Source of the DNA: CAZQGO01 sp964593065
GTDB taxonomy: Bacteria > Oederibacteriota > JAAXVQ01
Length of the DNA stretch: 64,000 nucleotides
Reading direction: 5' to 3'
Assembly (NCBI GenBank): GCA_964593065.1
Contig: CAZQGO010000001.1
Coordinates: 248,001-312,000 of the forward strand
A program made the position numbers and the translations under genes. Below, in pieces: positions 41,616 through 51,168 of the stretch (positions are counted from its first letter, which is position 1; each line of letters begins with the position of its first letter). Below the pieces are notes generated by a model that saw nothing but the letters and a program-made list of their open reading frames with translations, was not told where the DNA came from and searched no databases.

Positions 41616-43340
41616 ATGTCCGAACCCCAACGCCTGATCGTCGTCGGCGGCGTGGCCGGCGGAGCGTCCGCGGCCGCCCGGGCGCGGCGCTTGTCCGAAA
41701 AGGATGAAATCATCCTGTTCGAACGGGGGCCGGAAATCTCCTATGCCAACTGCGGCCTGCCCTACCATATCGGCGGCGTCATCCCGGAGCGCCGCCGCCT
41801 GCTGGTGCAGACGGCGGAGGGCATGCGCAGGCGCTTCCGCATCGACGTCCGCGTGCAGACCGAAATCCTCCGCATCGACCGCCAGGCCAAAACCGTCCTG
41901 GCCCGGGAGGCCGCCACCGGCCGCGAGTACACGGAACGGTATGACCGCCTGATCCTCAGCCCGGGGGCGGACCCGGTTCGCCCTCCCCTCGCGGGCATCG
42001 ATTCGGAAAAAATATTCACCCTGCGGACCCTGGCCGACATGGACCGCATCCTGGGGGCCTTGGGCCATCCGCCGGAGGCAAAAGTTGTGATCGTGGGCGG
42101 GGGGTACATCGGCCTGGAAATGGCGGAAGCCCTGCGTCGCCGGCAGGCTTCAGTCGTGCTGGTGGAGATGGAGCCGCAGGTCATGAGTTCGCTCGACCCG
42201 GAGATGACGACGGCCATCCATGAACAGCTGGCCCTGCACGGCGTGGAACTGAAGCTGCGGACGCGCGTGACGGGCTTTGCGGAGAACGGGGGCGGCTTGG
42301 CTGTTCAAATGGAGTCCGGCGGGACCCTGGAATGCGATTTTGCGCTGCTGGCCATGGGCGTCAAACCGGACGTCGGACTGGCGCGCGCGGCCGGTCTGGA
42401 ATTAGGGCCGCTCGGGGGCATCCGGGTGGATGCGCACCTGCGTTCCAGCGATCCGGACATCTGGGCGGTGGGCGATGCGGCGGAGACCGAGGACTGGGTC
42501 ACCGGCCGGCCGGCGCTGGTCCCGCTGGCGGGTCCGGCCAACCGCCAGGGCCGGCTGGCGGCGGACAATGCCGCGGGCCGGGACCAGGCCTACCGCCGCA
42601 CCCAGGGGACGGCGATCTGTAAAATCTTCGATGTAACGGCGGGCAGCACGGGCGTGAACGAGAAAAGCCTGAAGAAGGCGGGAACGCCCTACGAAAAAAT
42701 TTACGTGCATCCCGCGGATCATGCCACGTATTATCCGGGGGCCCATGCGCTGCGTCTCAAGTTGTTGTTCGATCCGCAGCAGGGCCGCCTGCTCGGCGCC
42801 CAGGCCGTGGGCCGGGCCGGCGTGGACAAGCGCCTGGACGTTTTAGCCGTGGCCTTAAGGGCCCGGATGACGGTCTTCGACCTGGAAAACCTGGAGCTGG
42901 CCTATGCGCCGCCCTACGGTTCGGCCAAGGACGCGGTGAATTATGCCGGGTTCGTGGCCGCCAACGTACTGCGGGGCGATGTCCGCATCTGCCACGTGGA
43001 GGACGTCCTGCGGCGGGGACCGGACACCCTCCTGCTGGACGTGAGGTCGCGGGCGGAGGTCAAGCAAGCGCCGGTTCCCGGCGCGGTCAACATCCCCATC
43101 GACCACCTGCGCGGGCGCCTGGAGGAACTGCCCCGGGACCGGGACATCCAGGTGATCTGCCACGTCGGCATGCGCGCCTACCTGGCCTGCCGGATTCTCA
43201 GCCAGCACGGGTTTTCCTGCTGCAACGTGAGCGGCGGGTTCCGAACCTACCAGGACGTGGCCGGAATCATGGCCCCGCGGGAAGAGACGGAACAGGAAGC
43301 GCTCGAGGATACGGGGGAAAAACAGGTCGTGCCCGAATGA
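41616..43340 (+). CDS. CoA-disulfide reductase/rhodanese fusion (FAD-dependent)
   Basis: 574 residues from ATG 41616, with AAGGAGGA upstream (the frame is open to 41469). FAD site RLIVVGGVAGGASAAARARRL; redox cysteine C46 in SYANCGLPYHIGG, the single-cysteine signature of CoA-disulfide reductases and related NADH oxidases; NAD(P)H motif VVIVGGGYIGLEMAEAL; second FAD motif SDPDIWAVGDAAE. From about residue 465 a rhodanese domain with LLDVRSRAEVKQAPVPGAVNIP and the active-site loop CHVGMRAY (C515). Such fusions handle CoA or protein persulfides with NAD(P)H. A sulfur-transfer or polysulfide role is therefore likely. Confidence 0.92.
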   Translation: MSEPQRLIVVGGVAGGASAAARARRLSEKDEIILFERGPEISYANCGLPYHIGGVIPERRRLLVQTAEGMRRRFRIDVRVQTEILRIDRQAKTVLAREAATGREYTERYDRLILSPGADPVRPPLAGIDSEKIFTLRTLADMDRILGALGHPPEAKVVIVGGGYIGLEMAEALRRRQASVVLVEMEPQVMSSLDPEMTTAIHEQLALHGVELKLRTRVTGFAENGGGLAVQMESGGTLECDFALLAMGVKPDVGLARAAGLELGPLGGIRVDAHLRSSDPDIWAVGDAAETEDWVTGRPALVPLAGPANRQGRLAADNAAGRDQAYRRTQGTAICKIFDVTAGSTGVNEKSLKKAGTPYEKIYVHPADHATYYPGAHALRLKLLFDPQQGRLLGAQAVGRAGVDKRLDVLAVALRARMTVFDLENLELAYAPPYGSAKDAVNYAGFVAANVLRGDVRICHVEDVLRRGPDTLLLDVRSRAEVKQAPVPGAVNIPIDHLRGRLEELPRDRDIQVICHVGMRAYLACRILSQHGFSCCNVSGGFRTYQDVAGIMAPREETEQEALEDTGEKQVVPE

Positions 43341-43380
43341 GCCTTTCCGCGGGGAAATCCGGCGGGTCAGGAGAGGGAGC

Positions 43381-43968
43381 ATGAAAAAATCATTGGGAGC
43401 CAGGCCGCTCGTTGTCCCCGCGCCGGTGTTCATCATCGGCACCTATGACAAGCAGGACAGGCCCAATGCCATGTGCGTCGCCTGGGGAGGGATCTGCTGC
43501 TCGCGCCCGCCCTGCGTCGCCATTTCCGTGCGGCCGGCGACGCACACTCACGGCAACTTGCTGGAGCACAAGGCCTTTACCCTGAACATCCCCTCCCGCG
43601 GCCAGCTGAAGGAATCGGATTATTTTGGAATCGCCTCGGGCAAACAGGAAAACAAGTTCGCCGCCACGGGCTTGACGCCGGTAAAAAGCGACCGGGTCCA
43701 TGCCCCGTACGTCCGGGAGTTTCCGCTGGTCTTGGAATGCCAAGTCATCCTGAATCTGCAGATCGGGTCCCATACCCAATTCGTGGGCGAAATCGCGGAC
43801 GTGAAAGCGGAGGCGGAGGTGCTGGATGACAAGGAGAGGGTGGACTTGGCCAAGGTGGACCCCCTGATTTTTTCTCCGGATCAGCATGCGTATTACACCG
43901 CGGGGCCGTGGCTGGCCGAGGCCTTCCGCGTGGGCCTGGAGCTCAAGCATCCCGGGGGCCGGTCCTGA
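43381..43968 (+). CDS. flavin reductase-like FMN-binding protein
   Basis: 195 residues. The split-barrel family start reads KKSLGARPLVVPAPVFIIGTYDKQDRPNAMCVAWGG, then CVAISVRPATHTHGNLLEHKAFTLNIPS, with the FMN-contacting Asn and Ser residues. The C-terminus KVDPLIFSPDQHAYYTAG is typical of the anaerobe-type members that act as flavoredoxins. AGGAGAGGGAGC precedes the ATG. It may carry electrons to the neighbouring oxidoreductases; the actual partner is unknown. Confidence 0.88.
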   Translation: MKKSLGARPLVVPAPVFIIGTYDKQDRPNAMCVAWGGICCSRPPCVAISVRPATHTHGNLLEHKAFTLNIPSRGQLKESDYFGIASGKQENKFAATGLTPVKSDRVHAPYVREFPLVLECQVILNLQIGSHTQFVGEIADVKAEAEVLDDKERVDLAKVDPLIFSPDQHAYYTAGPWLAEAFRVGLELKHPGGRS

Positions 43969-44006
43969 CTCTTCTGCAAGCCGGAGACCTGCCCAGGAGG
44001 AAGATC

Positions 44007-45134
44007 ATGTGGCACAAGGGTGTGGGAGCGGCGGTGGTCCTGCTTCTTTTGGCCCGGGCGGGCGGAGGCCAGACCCCGACGCCCGTGGTGGATCCGGGGA
44101 GGGACAAAGCGGAACAGATCATCGCGGCGTACAACCGGATCCTGAAGCAGGACCCGGCGGACGTGGAGGCGTACAACCGCCGGGGCGTGGCGTACACCAA
44201 TTTGGGAAAATACGAACAAGCGGTCGCGGATTTTTCCATGGCCATCGAACTCAATCCCGGGGACGACAAGGCCTATAACAACCGCGGGTTCGCCTTCGCG
44301 GCCTGGGGCCGGCCCGGACGGGCCGTGGTGGATTACACCCGCTACCTGGACCAGAACCCCAAAGACGCGGCCGCTTGGTACAATCTCGCGACCGCCCGCG
44401 CCGCTTTGGGCGATGACGCCCAGGCCTGGGAGGATTTCAACCGCGTCATTGCCCTGCAGCCTAAAAATCCCAAGGCTTATTTCAACCGGGGCGTGGCCGC
44501 GGCCGCCTTGAACCGGCTGGACGACGCGATCCGGGATTTCACGCGGGCGCTGCAGTTGAATCCGCAGGACACCCATGCGCTGAACAACCGCGGGCTGGCC
44601 TTCGGCGCACAGGGCAAGTACGATCAAGCCATCGCCGATTTCACGCGCGCCCTGGAAATCGACCCCGGGGACACGGGCGCCTATCTCAACCGCGGAACGA
44701 CCTACAGCCGGAAACGCGCCCCCGCCGCGGCCCTGGCGGATTTTAACGCCATTTTGACCCGGGAGCCCCGCAATGCGTACGCGCTTCTCAGCCGCGGCAT
44801 CATCTTCTCCGAACAGGGGGACAGCGACCTGGCCCTCGCCGATTTCAACCAGGCCATCCGCTTTGCGCCGCACCTGGCCAGCGCCTATTACAACCGCGGC
44901 CTGGATTTCAAGGGCCGGCACGCCATACCGGAAGCCGTCCGGGATCTGAAAAAAGCCATCGACCTGGATCCGAAATTCGCGGAAGCCTACTTTAATTTGG
45001 CCTTGATTTACGAAGAAGAAGGACGGCGCTCCGACGCGCGCGAAAAATACCGGCAGTATCTGGAAAACGCCCCGGCCCAGCAAGCCCCCAGCATCCGCAA
45101 GGCGCAGGAAAAAATCCGCGAACTCGAAAAATAA
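44007..45134 (+). CDS. exported tetratricopeptide-repeat protein
   Basis: 375 residues from ATG 44007 with AGGAGGAAGATC upstream (the frame is open to 43908). Signal peptide WHKGVGAAVVLLLLARAGGG, then about nine tandem 34-residue TPR units, e.g. AYNRRGVAYTNLGKYEQAVADF and AYFNLALIYEEEGRRSDAREKY, covering nearly the whole mature protein. TPR arrays of this kind mediate protein-protein contacts, here in the periplasm or outer membrane. No catalytic domain. It converges with the beta-helix gene on the other strand. Confidence 0.88.
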   Translation: MWHKGVGAAVVLLLLARAGGGQTPTPVVDPGRDKAEQIIAAYNRILKQDPADVEAYNRRGVAYTNLGKYEQAVADFSMAIELNPGDDKAYNNRGFAFAAWGRPGRAVVDYTRYLDQNPKDAAAWYNLATARAALGDDAQAWEDFNRVIALQPKNPKAYFNRGVAAAALNRLDDAIRDFTRALQLNPQDTHALNNRGLAFGAQGKYDQAIADFTRALEIDPGDTGAYLNRGTTYSRKRAPAAALADFNAILTREPRNAYALLSRGIIFSEQGDSDLALADFNQAIRFAPHLASAYYNRGLDFKGRHAIPEAVRDLKKAIDLDPKFAEAYFNLALIYEEEGRRSDAREKYRQYLENAPAQQAPSIRKAQEKIRELEK

Positions 45135-45166
45135 CCCCGTGTCCGCCCCTGAACCGGGCCTGTGGG

Positions 45167-47662
45167 CTAGGGAATGATGACCAGCTTGAAGGTCTGCCGC
45201 AGGGAATCCAGTTGCAGGGCGAGCAGGTACGTGCCCGGGGCCAGGTTTTGGCCGAAGCGGTTCTGGCAGTCCCAAGGCAGGCGGTAGTTGCCCGCGTTCT
45301 GGTGTTCGTGCACCAGCGAGAGGACGCGCCGGCCCCGCAGGTCGAAAACCTCGAGCTTGACCAGGCCGCTCTTGGGCAGGGAGTAAACCACGGTCGCCCG
45401 GCCTCCGCGCTGAATGGGGTTGGGGTAGGCGTGGCCGCCCAGCTTCTCCGGCACGATGGAATTCAAGGCCAGGTCCTGGCGCAGCGCCGTGTTGGCCGGC
45501 AGGGTCACGGAGACCTCGCCGCGGGTGTAGTTGTTCAGCGGGTCCTCGGCCGCCAGCAGATAGGGCGAGGCGGAAGGCGCCGGCACCAGCAGCGCAAAGT
45601 CCCCGGCCTGGCTGTCCACGGCTCCCGCCGCGGCTCCGTCCGGCGCGGTGAGCGTCAGATGGATGCCCGACAGCAGCTGCCCGCTCCCCTGGTCGCTGAC
45701 TTGGCCGTACACGCCGGGCTGGAAATCCACCGACGGATGGTCGTTCAACGCCACGCCCAGCACGGTTACGGCCAGGGAGCGCGTGCCGGACTGAGCGGCG
45801 GTCATGTCGATTTGATAATCTCCCGTCTGCCCGGCCACCGGGGCGAAGGTGGCGGGATCCAGGGTGACCGTGCCGCCCGACACCGAAAACAGGAAGTCAG
45901 TCGCTTGCAGGCCGGTCACCGGCGCATCCGCCTGGTCCCGGATTTGCATCAAGACCCGGGACGGATGCTGGCCGGAAGCCAGCACGGGCGAGGTGGCCGT
46001 GACCCGGCTCGCCGCCCGGTCCGGCGGGTTGGTCCATTGCAGGGCGGTGGTGCCGGGGTCGGCCCGGCCGCCCTGGGCGCTGGGCTGGTTCGAGTACCAA
46101 TTCTCCCATTCCACCACGCGGAACAAGTAGGCCTGGCCGTCGTTCAGCGTCAGGTCGCGCCGGACCTGCACGGAGAAGCTGACGGGCGCGGTCGTGTCGG
46201 CCGCCTGCACGTAGTACAGACCCTGGGTGGAGGTGCCGTGCAGGGGGACGGGACCGTTGGCGGAAATCTGTCCGTGGGAATCCACCTGGGTGGGCAGGTC
46301 GCCGTCCTGCAGGAAAAGGTACAGGTTGTAATCCGGGGGATAATAGGAAGGGTGGCTCACGCTGTCCAGCAACTCGACCTGCACCGTGATCGCCTGGCCG
46401 GGGGCGGCCCGCATCGCCTGGGGCGTCAGACCCACGTGGTGGAAGGACATGCCCGGGCTTTCCATCGTTTCCACGCAGCCGATGTCGGCGATTCCCTGCG
46501 GGCGGGGCTGTTGAAAATAGTCGTACGCGGGGGCGCTGTGGCCCAGGAAGCTCATGCTGCCGTGCGCCCAATTCTTGCCCGTCGTGTCCGGACGGGGCTC
46601 GAACGGATAGGGGAACGCGACGGCGTAACTTAAACTTTGACCCCATAGGTCCTGCCCCGTGTATTCCTGCCACAGTTTCTGGTGGGGTATCGCGATGAGG
46701 GCTCCATTGCCCCCGGGACCCGAAAGCTCCGCGAAGGTCCGGCCCTGGCCTCCGATCAGATTGTCGCTGCTGCGCCAGCTCGGCTGGGGATCGGAGGGCA
46801 GGACCTGGGGATCGTCGCGCCGGGGGGCATAGTCGGTCTTGATTTCTGCCCCGGCGCCTCCCGGGGTGCCGTTGCCGGAAACGAGGTTGTTGAAGAGCAC
46901 GGTTCCGGCGCAGGACGACTGCAGGTCCAGGCCGTATTGGTTGCCCGTGATCGCGTTGTTCACCAGCACGCAGTCCACGGCATTGGCCACGGTTGCGCCC
47001 GTCGTGTTGTCCTTGAGCCAGGAGTTCTGGATCCAGCTGTTGGAGCACTTGTCCAGAAGTACGCCCGTGCCGGTGTGGCTGACCACGCAGCTGTCCACGA
47101 CCACGTTGCTGCTGGGGGTGGAAACCACGATGCCGTCCCACAGGTGGCTCTGGGCCCAGACCTCGCACTCGCGCCAGGTCACGCCCGTGCAGTTTTCCAC
47201 GCGCAGCATGCGCTGGAAAGTGGCGCCGGCCGGTGGGCCGATGAACACCAGGCTCCGGAAACCGACGCTCCGCATGTTCTGCAGCAGGACGCTGGAGCTC
47301 TGGTTGGCCGTGGCCAGGATTCTCACGGGGCCGCCGTAGCTGAAAATGCCCCCCGCCTCATCGCCCTGGAATTCCACCGAGCCTACGGAGGTGAAATTAC
47401 TCAGCACCAGCGTGTCCGAGAGGTAATCACCTGCCGCGATATACACCTGGCAATTGTCCGTCTGGCCCGACTGGTCGGCTGCCGCCAGGGCCTGCACCGC
47501 CCGGGTCACGCTGCCGAAGGCCGTGTTGGGAGTCAGCCCGTCGCTGCCGTCGAACCCGTGCGTGGAAACATAATAGGTGGTGGGGGCGGGGGTCGCGGCC
47601 CAGAGCAGGCCCGGAAGCGCCAGGAAGAAGATCCCGATCAAACCCAGGCTGGAAAATTTCAC
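45167..47662 (-). CDS. secreted right-handed beta-helix protein with FlgD/T9SS-like C-terminal domain
   Basis: 831 residues. Signal peptide MKFSSLGLIGIFFLALPGLLWA. Residues 28-290 begin TTYYVSTHGFDGSDGLTPNTAFGSVTRAVQAL, the classic start of parallel beta-helix repeat proteins, with short N-rich coils (VDSCVVSHTGTGVLLDKCSNSWIQNSWLKDNT). Then several Ig-like/carboxypeptidase-regulatory-like segments (VYGQVSDQGSGQLLSGIHLTLTAP), and a last domain HAYPNPIQRGGRATVVYSL ... LEVFDLRGRRVLSL ... APGTYLLALQ that matches FlgD_ig / type IX-like sorting domains. It is probably surface-exposed and may bind or cleave polysaccharide. The catalytic residues of a lyase were not identified. Confidence 0.8.
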   Translation of the reverse strand: MKFSSLGLIGIFFLALPGLLWAATPAPTTYYVSTHGFDGSDGLTPNTAFGSVTRAVQALAAADQSGQTDNCQVYIAAGDYLSDTLVLSNFTSVGSVEFQGDEAGGIFSYGGPVRILATANQSSSVLLQNMRSVGFRSLVFIGPPAGATFQRMLRVENCTGVTWRECEVWAQSHLWDGIVVSTPSSNVVVDSCVVSHTGTGVLLDKCSNSWIQNSWLKDNTTGATVANAVDCVLVNNAITGNQYGLDLQSSCAGTVLFNNLVSGNGTPGGAGAEIKTDYAPRRDDPQVLPSDPQPSWRSSDNLIGGQGRTFAELSGPGGNGALIAIPHQKLWQEYTGQDLWGQSLSYAVAFPYPFEPRPDTTGKNWAHGSMSFLGHSAPAYDYFQQPRPQGIADIGCVETMESPGMSFHHVGLTPQAMRAAPGQAITVQVELLDSVSHPSYYPPDYNLYLFLQDGDLPTQVDSHGQISANGPVPLHGTSTQGLYYVQAADTTAPVSFSVQVRRDLTLNDGQAYLFRVVEWENWYSNQPSAQGGRADPGTTALQWTNPPDRAASRVTATSPVLASGQHPSRVLMQIRDQADAPVTGLQATDFLFSVSGGTVTLDPATFAPVAGQTGDYQIDMTAAQSGTRSLAVTVLGVALNDHPSVDFQPGVYGQVSDQGSGQLLSGIHLTLTAPDGAAAGAVDSQAGDFALLVPAPSASPYLLAAEDPLNNYTRGEVSVTLPANTALRQDLALNSIVPEKLGGHAYPNPIQRGGRATVVYSLPKSGLVKLEVFDLRGRRVLSLVHEHQNAGNYRLPWDCQNRFGQNLAPGTYLLALQLDSLRQTFKLVIIP

Positions 47663-47748
47663 GGCTCACCTCGCGTGGCAGGATTCGGGCGCGCACCCCT
47701 GCGTTGCGCGCCTCGGGCGGCAGGAGGCCCGGCCCGGCGTTCGGGAAG

Positions 47749-48639
47749 TTACCTCCCCAGGAGCCTTTTTAAATTCGGCAATTGCTCCTGGGCCGCGGCC
47801 CGCCCGGCCTCGATCAGCTCTTTTTTGCGGCTGAAATCCGTAATGCCCACGTTGCCGACATCCGGCTCGATGAGCACATCGAAGCGGTCGCGGTTCAGGC
47901 GCACGATTTCCTCGCTCATGATATCGATGGATTCGAGCACGACGCTCAGGATGTTGGGGGCGCCGTTGGAAAAATCGGGCTGGCGTTTGGAGACATTCAC
48001 GCCGATGACGATCTCCGCGCCCAAATCCCGCGCGATTTTCGGCGACAGATTGCCCAGCACGCCCCCGTCCACCAGCAGCTGGTTGCCGTGGGGAACCGGC
48101 GGAAAGACTCCGGGCACCGAAGTGCTGGCCCGGATCGCGTCCCGAATCGGGCCGCTCTGGAAAACCACGGGCTGGCCGGTGTTCAGATCCGCCGCCACCA
48201 CGGCCAGGGGGATTTTCAAATCCTCCAGGTAGCGGGCCGTGATGTTATGATCCACGTAGGCCTTGATGGCTTCGCCCTTGGCCAGGCTTTCGCGGAGATT
48301 GAAAACGCTGTAATCGAAGATCTCCTTCTTGTCGATCTGGAAAGACTTCCATTCCAGGGTGAAGGAATTCGCGCTGTCCGCGTACATGGCGCCGATCAGG
48401 CTCCCCACGCTGACGCCCACGATGAGATCGATGGGAATCTTGGCGTTCTCCAGTTCCCGGATGACGCCGACATGGGCGAAGCCCCGTGCGCCGCCTCCGC
48501 CCAGGACCAGCGCGACTTTTTTAGGTTGCGCGTTTTGCGGCGCCGTGGCGCAGCCGCCTGAGAATACCGCGAACGCCAAGACGGCGGCGCCCCACACCAG
48601 AATGGTCCATCCGTGCCGACGTTGGACATGCCTGAACAT
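47749..48639 (-). CDS. patatin-like phospholipase lipoprotein
   Basis: 296 residues. Lipobox FSGGC (Cys30) after a hydrophobic stretch, so lipid-anchored. Patatin core: KVALVLGGGGARGFAHVGVIREL (oxyanion loop), nucleophile Ser77 in GVSVGS, and Asp192 in VDGGVLGN, completing the Ser-Asp dyad. The family is related to bacterial NTE/RssA-like proteins and hydrolyses acyl esters of phospholipids. It may maintain outer-membrane lipids. It lies 86 bases upstream of the beta-helix gene on the same strand and is divergent from the PilZ gene. Confidence 0.92.
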   Translation of the reverse strand: MFRHVQRRHGWTILVWGAAVLAFAVFSGGCATAPQNAQPKKVALVLGGGGARGFAHVGVIRELENAKIPIDLIVGVSVGSLIGAMYADSANSFTLEWKSFQIDKKEIFDYSVFNLRESLAKGEAIKAYVDHNITARYLEDLKIPLAVVAADLNTGQPVVFQSGPIRDAIRASTSVPGVFPPVPHGNQLLVDGGVLGNLSPKIARDLGAEIVIGVNVSKRQPDFSNGAPNILSVVLESIDIMSEEIVRLNRDRFDVLIEPDVGNVGITDFSRKKELIEAGRAAAQEQLPNLKRLLGR

Positions 48640-48860
48640 GCAGCCCGCTCCCTGATTTGGACTGGAAACGGTCCCATCTTACCAAATTTCGGCGGGCAAG
48701 CCTACTAAAACGACATTCCGCCCGGCCGCGAAACAGCGGTTTGGCAATGGAAAGCCGAGCATGCATATTGATTTTCTTTCGAAAAACAGGGAAAATATAC
48801 GGCGGGTGCCCTGCAGGCGACTGACCCTCATCCTCTGCCGCACCAGGAAAGGCGGTCCGT

Positions 48861-49235
48861 ATGCTGAAAGAGAGACGACGCGGGACCAGAATTCAACCCA
48901 CTTTCCGTGTCCGCACCGAAGTGCTGCAGGAGAAGGGCAATATCCACATGGCGGTTTTTGCGGACATCGTAAACCTTTCCGAGAACGGGATCTGCCTGCA
49001 GTCTCCCCTGAAACTGAATTTGCGGGATAAAATCGTCATCTTCCTGCCCCGGCTGGACCAGGAACTGCCTTTCGTCATTCATGGTGCGGTCATCTGGGTC
49101 AAACCGGTCGGCCCGTATATGTTCAAATACGGCGTCAAATTCTCCGGGGTCAGAAAAACCGACGAAAAGAAGGTGCACACGGAACTGAAGGACATCATGA
49201 CCTCGTATTTTTCCCAGAAATCCATGGAACTCTGA
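48861..49235 (+). CDS. PilZ-domain protein (c-di-GMP receptor)
   Basis: 124 residues, a stand-alone PilZ domain. The two binding motifs are complete: the RxxxR region KERRRGTRIQPTFRV at the N-terminus and D-I-V-N-L-S-E-N-G-I (the (D/N)xSxxG motif). The barrel continues with LRDKIVIFLP, GAVIWVKPVG and YGVKFSGV. By family it binds c-di-GMP and changes the activity of a partner such as a motility or polysaccharide system. The PAS-GGDEF-EAL protein 10 kb away could set the c-di-GMP level. Confidence 0.93.
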   Translation: MLKERRRGTRIQPTFRVRTEVLQEKGNIHMAVFADIVNLSENGICLQSPLKLNLRDKIVIFLPRLDQELPFVIHGAVIWVKPVGPYMFKYGVKFSGVRKTDEKKVHTELKDIMTSYFSQKSMEL

Positions 49236-49439
49236 GTCCTCCCCGCATCCTCCGGAAGCGGCCCGGGGTTCCGCAACCGCCGCTCCCCGCCGAGTTGCAC
49301 GCCATCCCGCGAGCTTACGGTTCGTGAAAATCCCCGGAGCGGGACCGGTGCGCGCCGGCCCCGAAAAGACCTGTTGCATTTTGGATGGGCCGGTAGGAAA
49401 ATGTCGCCGGACCAGATCGCGGCAAAGGGGATGTGCTGG

Positions 49440-49900
49440 ATGCGACGAATCGGGGGCCTTTTCCTCACGGCATTTTTGACCGCGCCGGTGTGGGCGGCCG
49501 TGCCGGCGAAAGGGGTCATCTACCCGGGCGCCAAGCTGGACAAGGCCGAGACCCTAAAACACGCGCACCTCAAGGCCAAAGCCGGTGACCTGACCCGGAG
49601 GTTGATGGGCAGCGTCCGGATCTACACCACCCAGGACAGCTTCCAGAAAGTCTACCGTTATGACCGGCGGCTGTTCCCGGAAACCGACCTCAATTTGAAA
49701 AAAACCGGCGCCGGCTCCCTTCCGGGCAGATCCTGAATGACGCCTATTTCTGCCTGGATGGCGCAAAATCCATCAGCCAGTCGAAACACTGGTTGAAACT
49801 CCAGCGTCCCTGGAGCGGCGCCGTGAAATTCAATAAACGCATGGAGCCCGATTATTCCGACATCCGGGACCGGACGGTCATCGGCCTTGTGGAGAGGTGA
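49440..49900 (+). pseudogene. exported protein of unknown function, split by a frameshift
   Basis: The first frame starts at ATG 49440 (AAGGGG ten bases upstream), with a signal peptide (RRIGGLFLTAFLTAPVWAA), and ends at a TGA at 49734-49736. The next frame continues without a gap, QILNDAYFCLDGAKSISQSKHW ... DRTVIGLVER, to a TGA at 49898-49900. Adding one base near 49727 (in CCGGGCAG) would fuse both halves into a protein of about 153 residues ending in a typical way. It is either a recent mutation or a sequence error. No family recognised. Confidence 0.6.
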
Positions 49901-50035
49901 TTTCTTCACACCGGGGCCGGACCGGGTGAGGGCCCTGACGCGAGCCCGCTGCGCGGGGCTCCCGGCGCTTCCGGAATCGTTCCGGGCGGCGGAGAACCCG
50001 GAAGCCTCTGAAAGGATCATGCGGGGGAGGGAAAA

Positions 50036-50269
50036 ATGAATTGGCGCATCGTGTCCATACTCATGGGATTGGCGGCCTTGAGCGCCGTGCTGATTGCCAG
50101 CTACTTCAGGGGGAAATTCTGGGCGGTCATTATTCTGCTGCTGGCCGCGGGCATCGCCTTCATGGGCTGGGTGTTGTCCCAACGCAGGTTTCTGCTGGCT
50201 TCCATCATGGCCTTCCTGCTGGGGGTGCTGGTGGTCCTGATCCTGTTGGTGCTGTTTGGCGTCCTTTAG
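50036..50269 (+). CDS. small membrane protein
   Basis: 77 residues, with GGGGGAGGGAAAA directly upstream of the ATG. Three hydrophobic helices (IVSILMGLAALSAVLIASYF, WAVIILLLAAGIAFMGWVL, LLASIMAFLLGVLVVLILLVLF) separated by short basic loops. No family recognised. It precedes the dienelactone hydrolase gene by 37 bases and may share its transcript. Confidence 0.7.
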   Translation: MNWRIVSILMGLAALSAVLIASYFRGKFWAVIILLLAAGIAFMGWVLSQRRFLLASIMAFLLGVLVVLILLVLFGVL

Positions 50270-50306
50270 GCCGGACCGGCACGGACGGTCCTCGGCGGAG
50301 GGAACC

Positions 50307-51116
50307 ATGAAAATCCCGGGAATGGCGGTAATGCTGGTGCTGCTGGCTGGCGGGCAAACGCACGGAGAAATCATCACCCAGGAAATCCTCTATCAGCAGG
50401 GCGGCACGCGCTTGGCCGGCCTGCTGGCCTATGACGACGCCCGGACCGGACCGCGTCCAGGCCTGCTCGTGGCTCCCGACTGGATGGGCCCGTCGGAATT
50501 CACCACCGAACGCGCCCGGCGCTTGGCCGCGCTGGGATACGCCGTCCTGGTGCTGGACATGTACGGGCCGGACGCACGACCGCATGACGCGCAGGCAGCG
50601 CGGCGGATTTCGGAACGCTTCAAATCGGACCGGGCGCTGACGCGCGCGCGGGCGGCCGCCGCCCTCGAGGTTCTGCGCGCCCGGCCGACGGTGGATCCGC
50701 GCCGCCTGGCGGCTATGGGATATTGCTTCGGCGGCATGGTGGTGCTGGAACTGGCCCGCAGCGGCGCCGGCCTGGCCGGAGTCGCGAGCTTTCACGGCGA
50801 GCTTGACACGCCCGAACCCGGGGATGCGAAAAACATCCGCGGCAAGGTCTTGATCCTGCACGGAGCCGACGATCCGCGCGTGCCGCCGGAACAAGTGGCG
50901 GCGTTCGAACGGGAAATGCGGGCGGCCCGGGTGGATTGGCAAATGAACGTCTACGGCAACGCGGTGCATTCCTTCACGAATCCCCGGGCCGGCAGCGACC
51001 CTGCCCGCGGCTCGGCCTACAACGCCGAAGCGGACCGCCGCTCCTGGCAGGCCCTGCGGGATTTCCTGGCCGAACTCTTTCCCGAACGGCCGGCGGCGGA
51101 AACGGCCGTTCCGTAA
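50307..51116 (+). CDS. dienelactone hydrolase-family protein, exported
   Basis: 269 residues from ATG 50307 (GGAGGGAACC upstream). An N-terminal hydrophobic signal (GMAVMLVLLAGGQTHG) suggests export, unlike classical cytoplasmic DLH. The alpha/beta hydrolase triad is visible: nucleophile Cys140 in GYCFGG, Asp189 in LHGADDPRVP, His221 in GNAVHSF. The start of the core reads LAGLLAYDD...RPGLLVAPDWMGPSEF. The physiological substrate is not known; many such members act on esters or lactones other than dienelactone. Confidence 0.9.
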   Translation: MKIPGMAVMLVLLAGGQTHGEIITQEILYQQGGTRLAGLLAYDDARTGPRPGLLVAPDWMGPSEFTTERARRLAALGYAVLVLDMYGPDARPHDAQAARRISERFKSDRALTRARAAAALEVLRARPTVDPRRLAAMGYCFGGMVVLELARSGAGLAGVASFHGELDTPEPGDAKNIRGKVLILHGADDPRVPPEQVAAFEREMRAARVDWQMNVYGNAVHSFTNPRAGSDPARGSAYNAEADRRSWQALRDFLAELFPERPAAETAVP

Positions 51117-51168
51117 ACGGCGGCCGTCCGGCCCGGCTTGCGCTGCCGGGGCGAGGCAGGAGGCGGCA

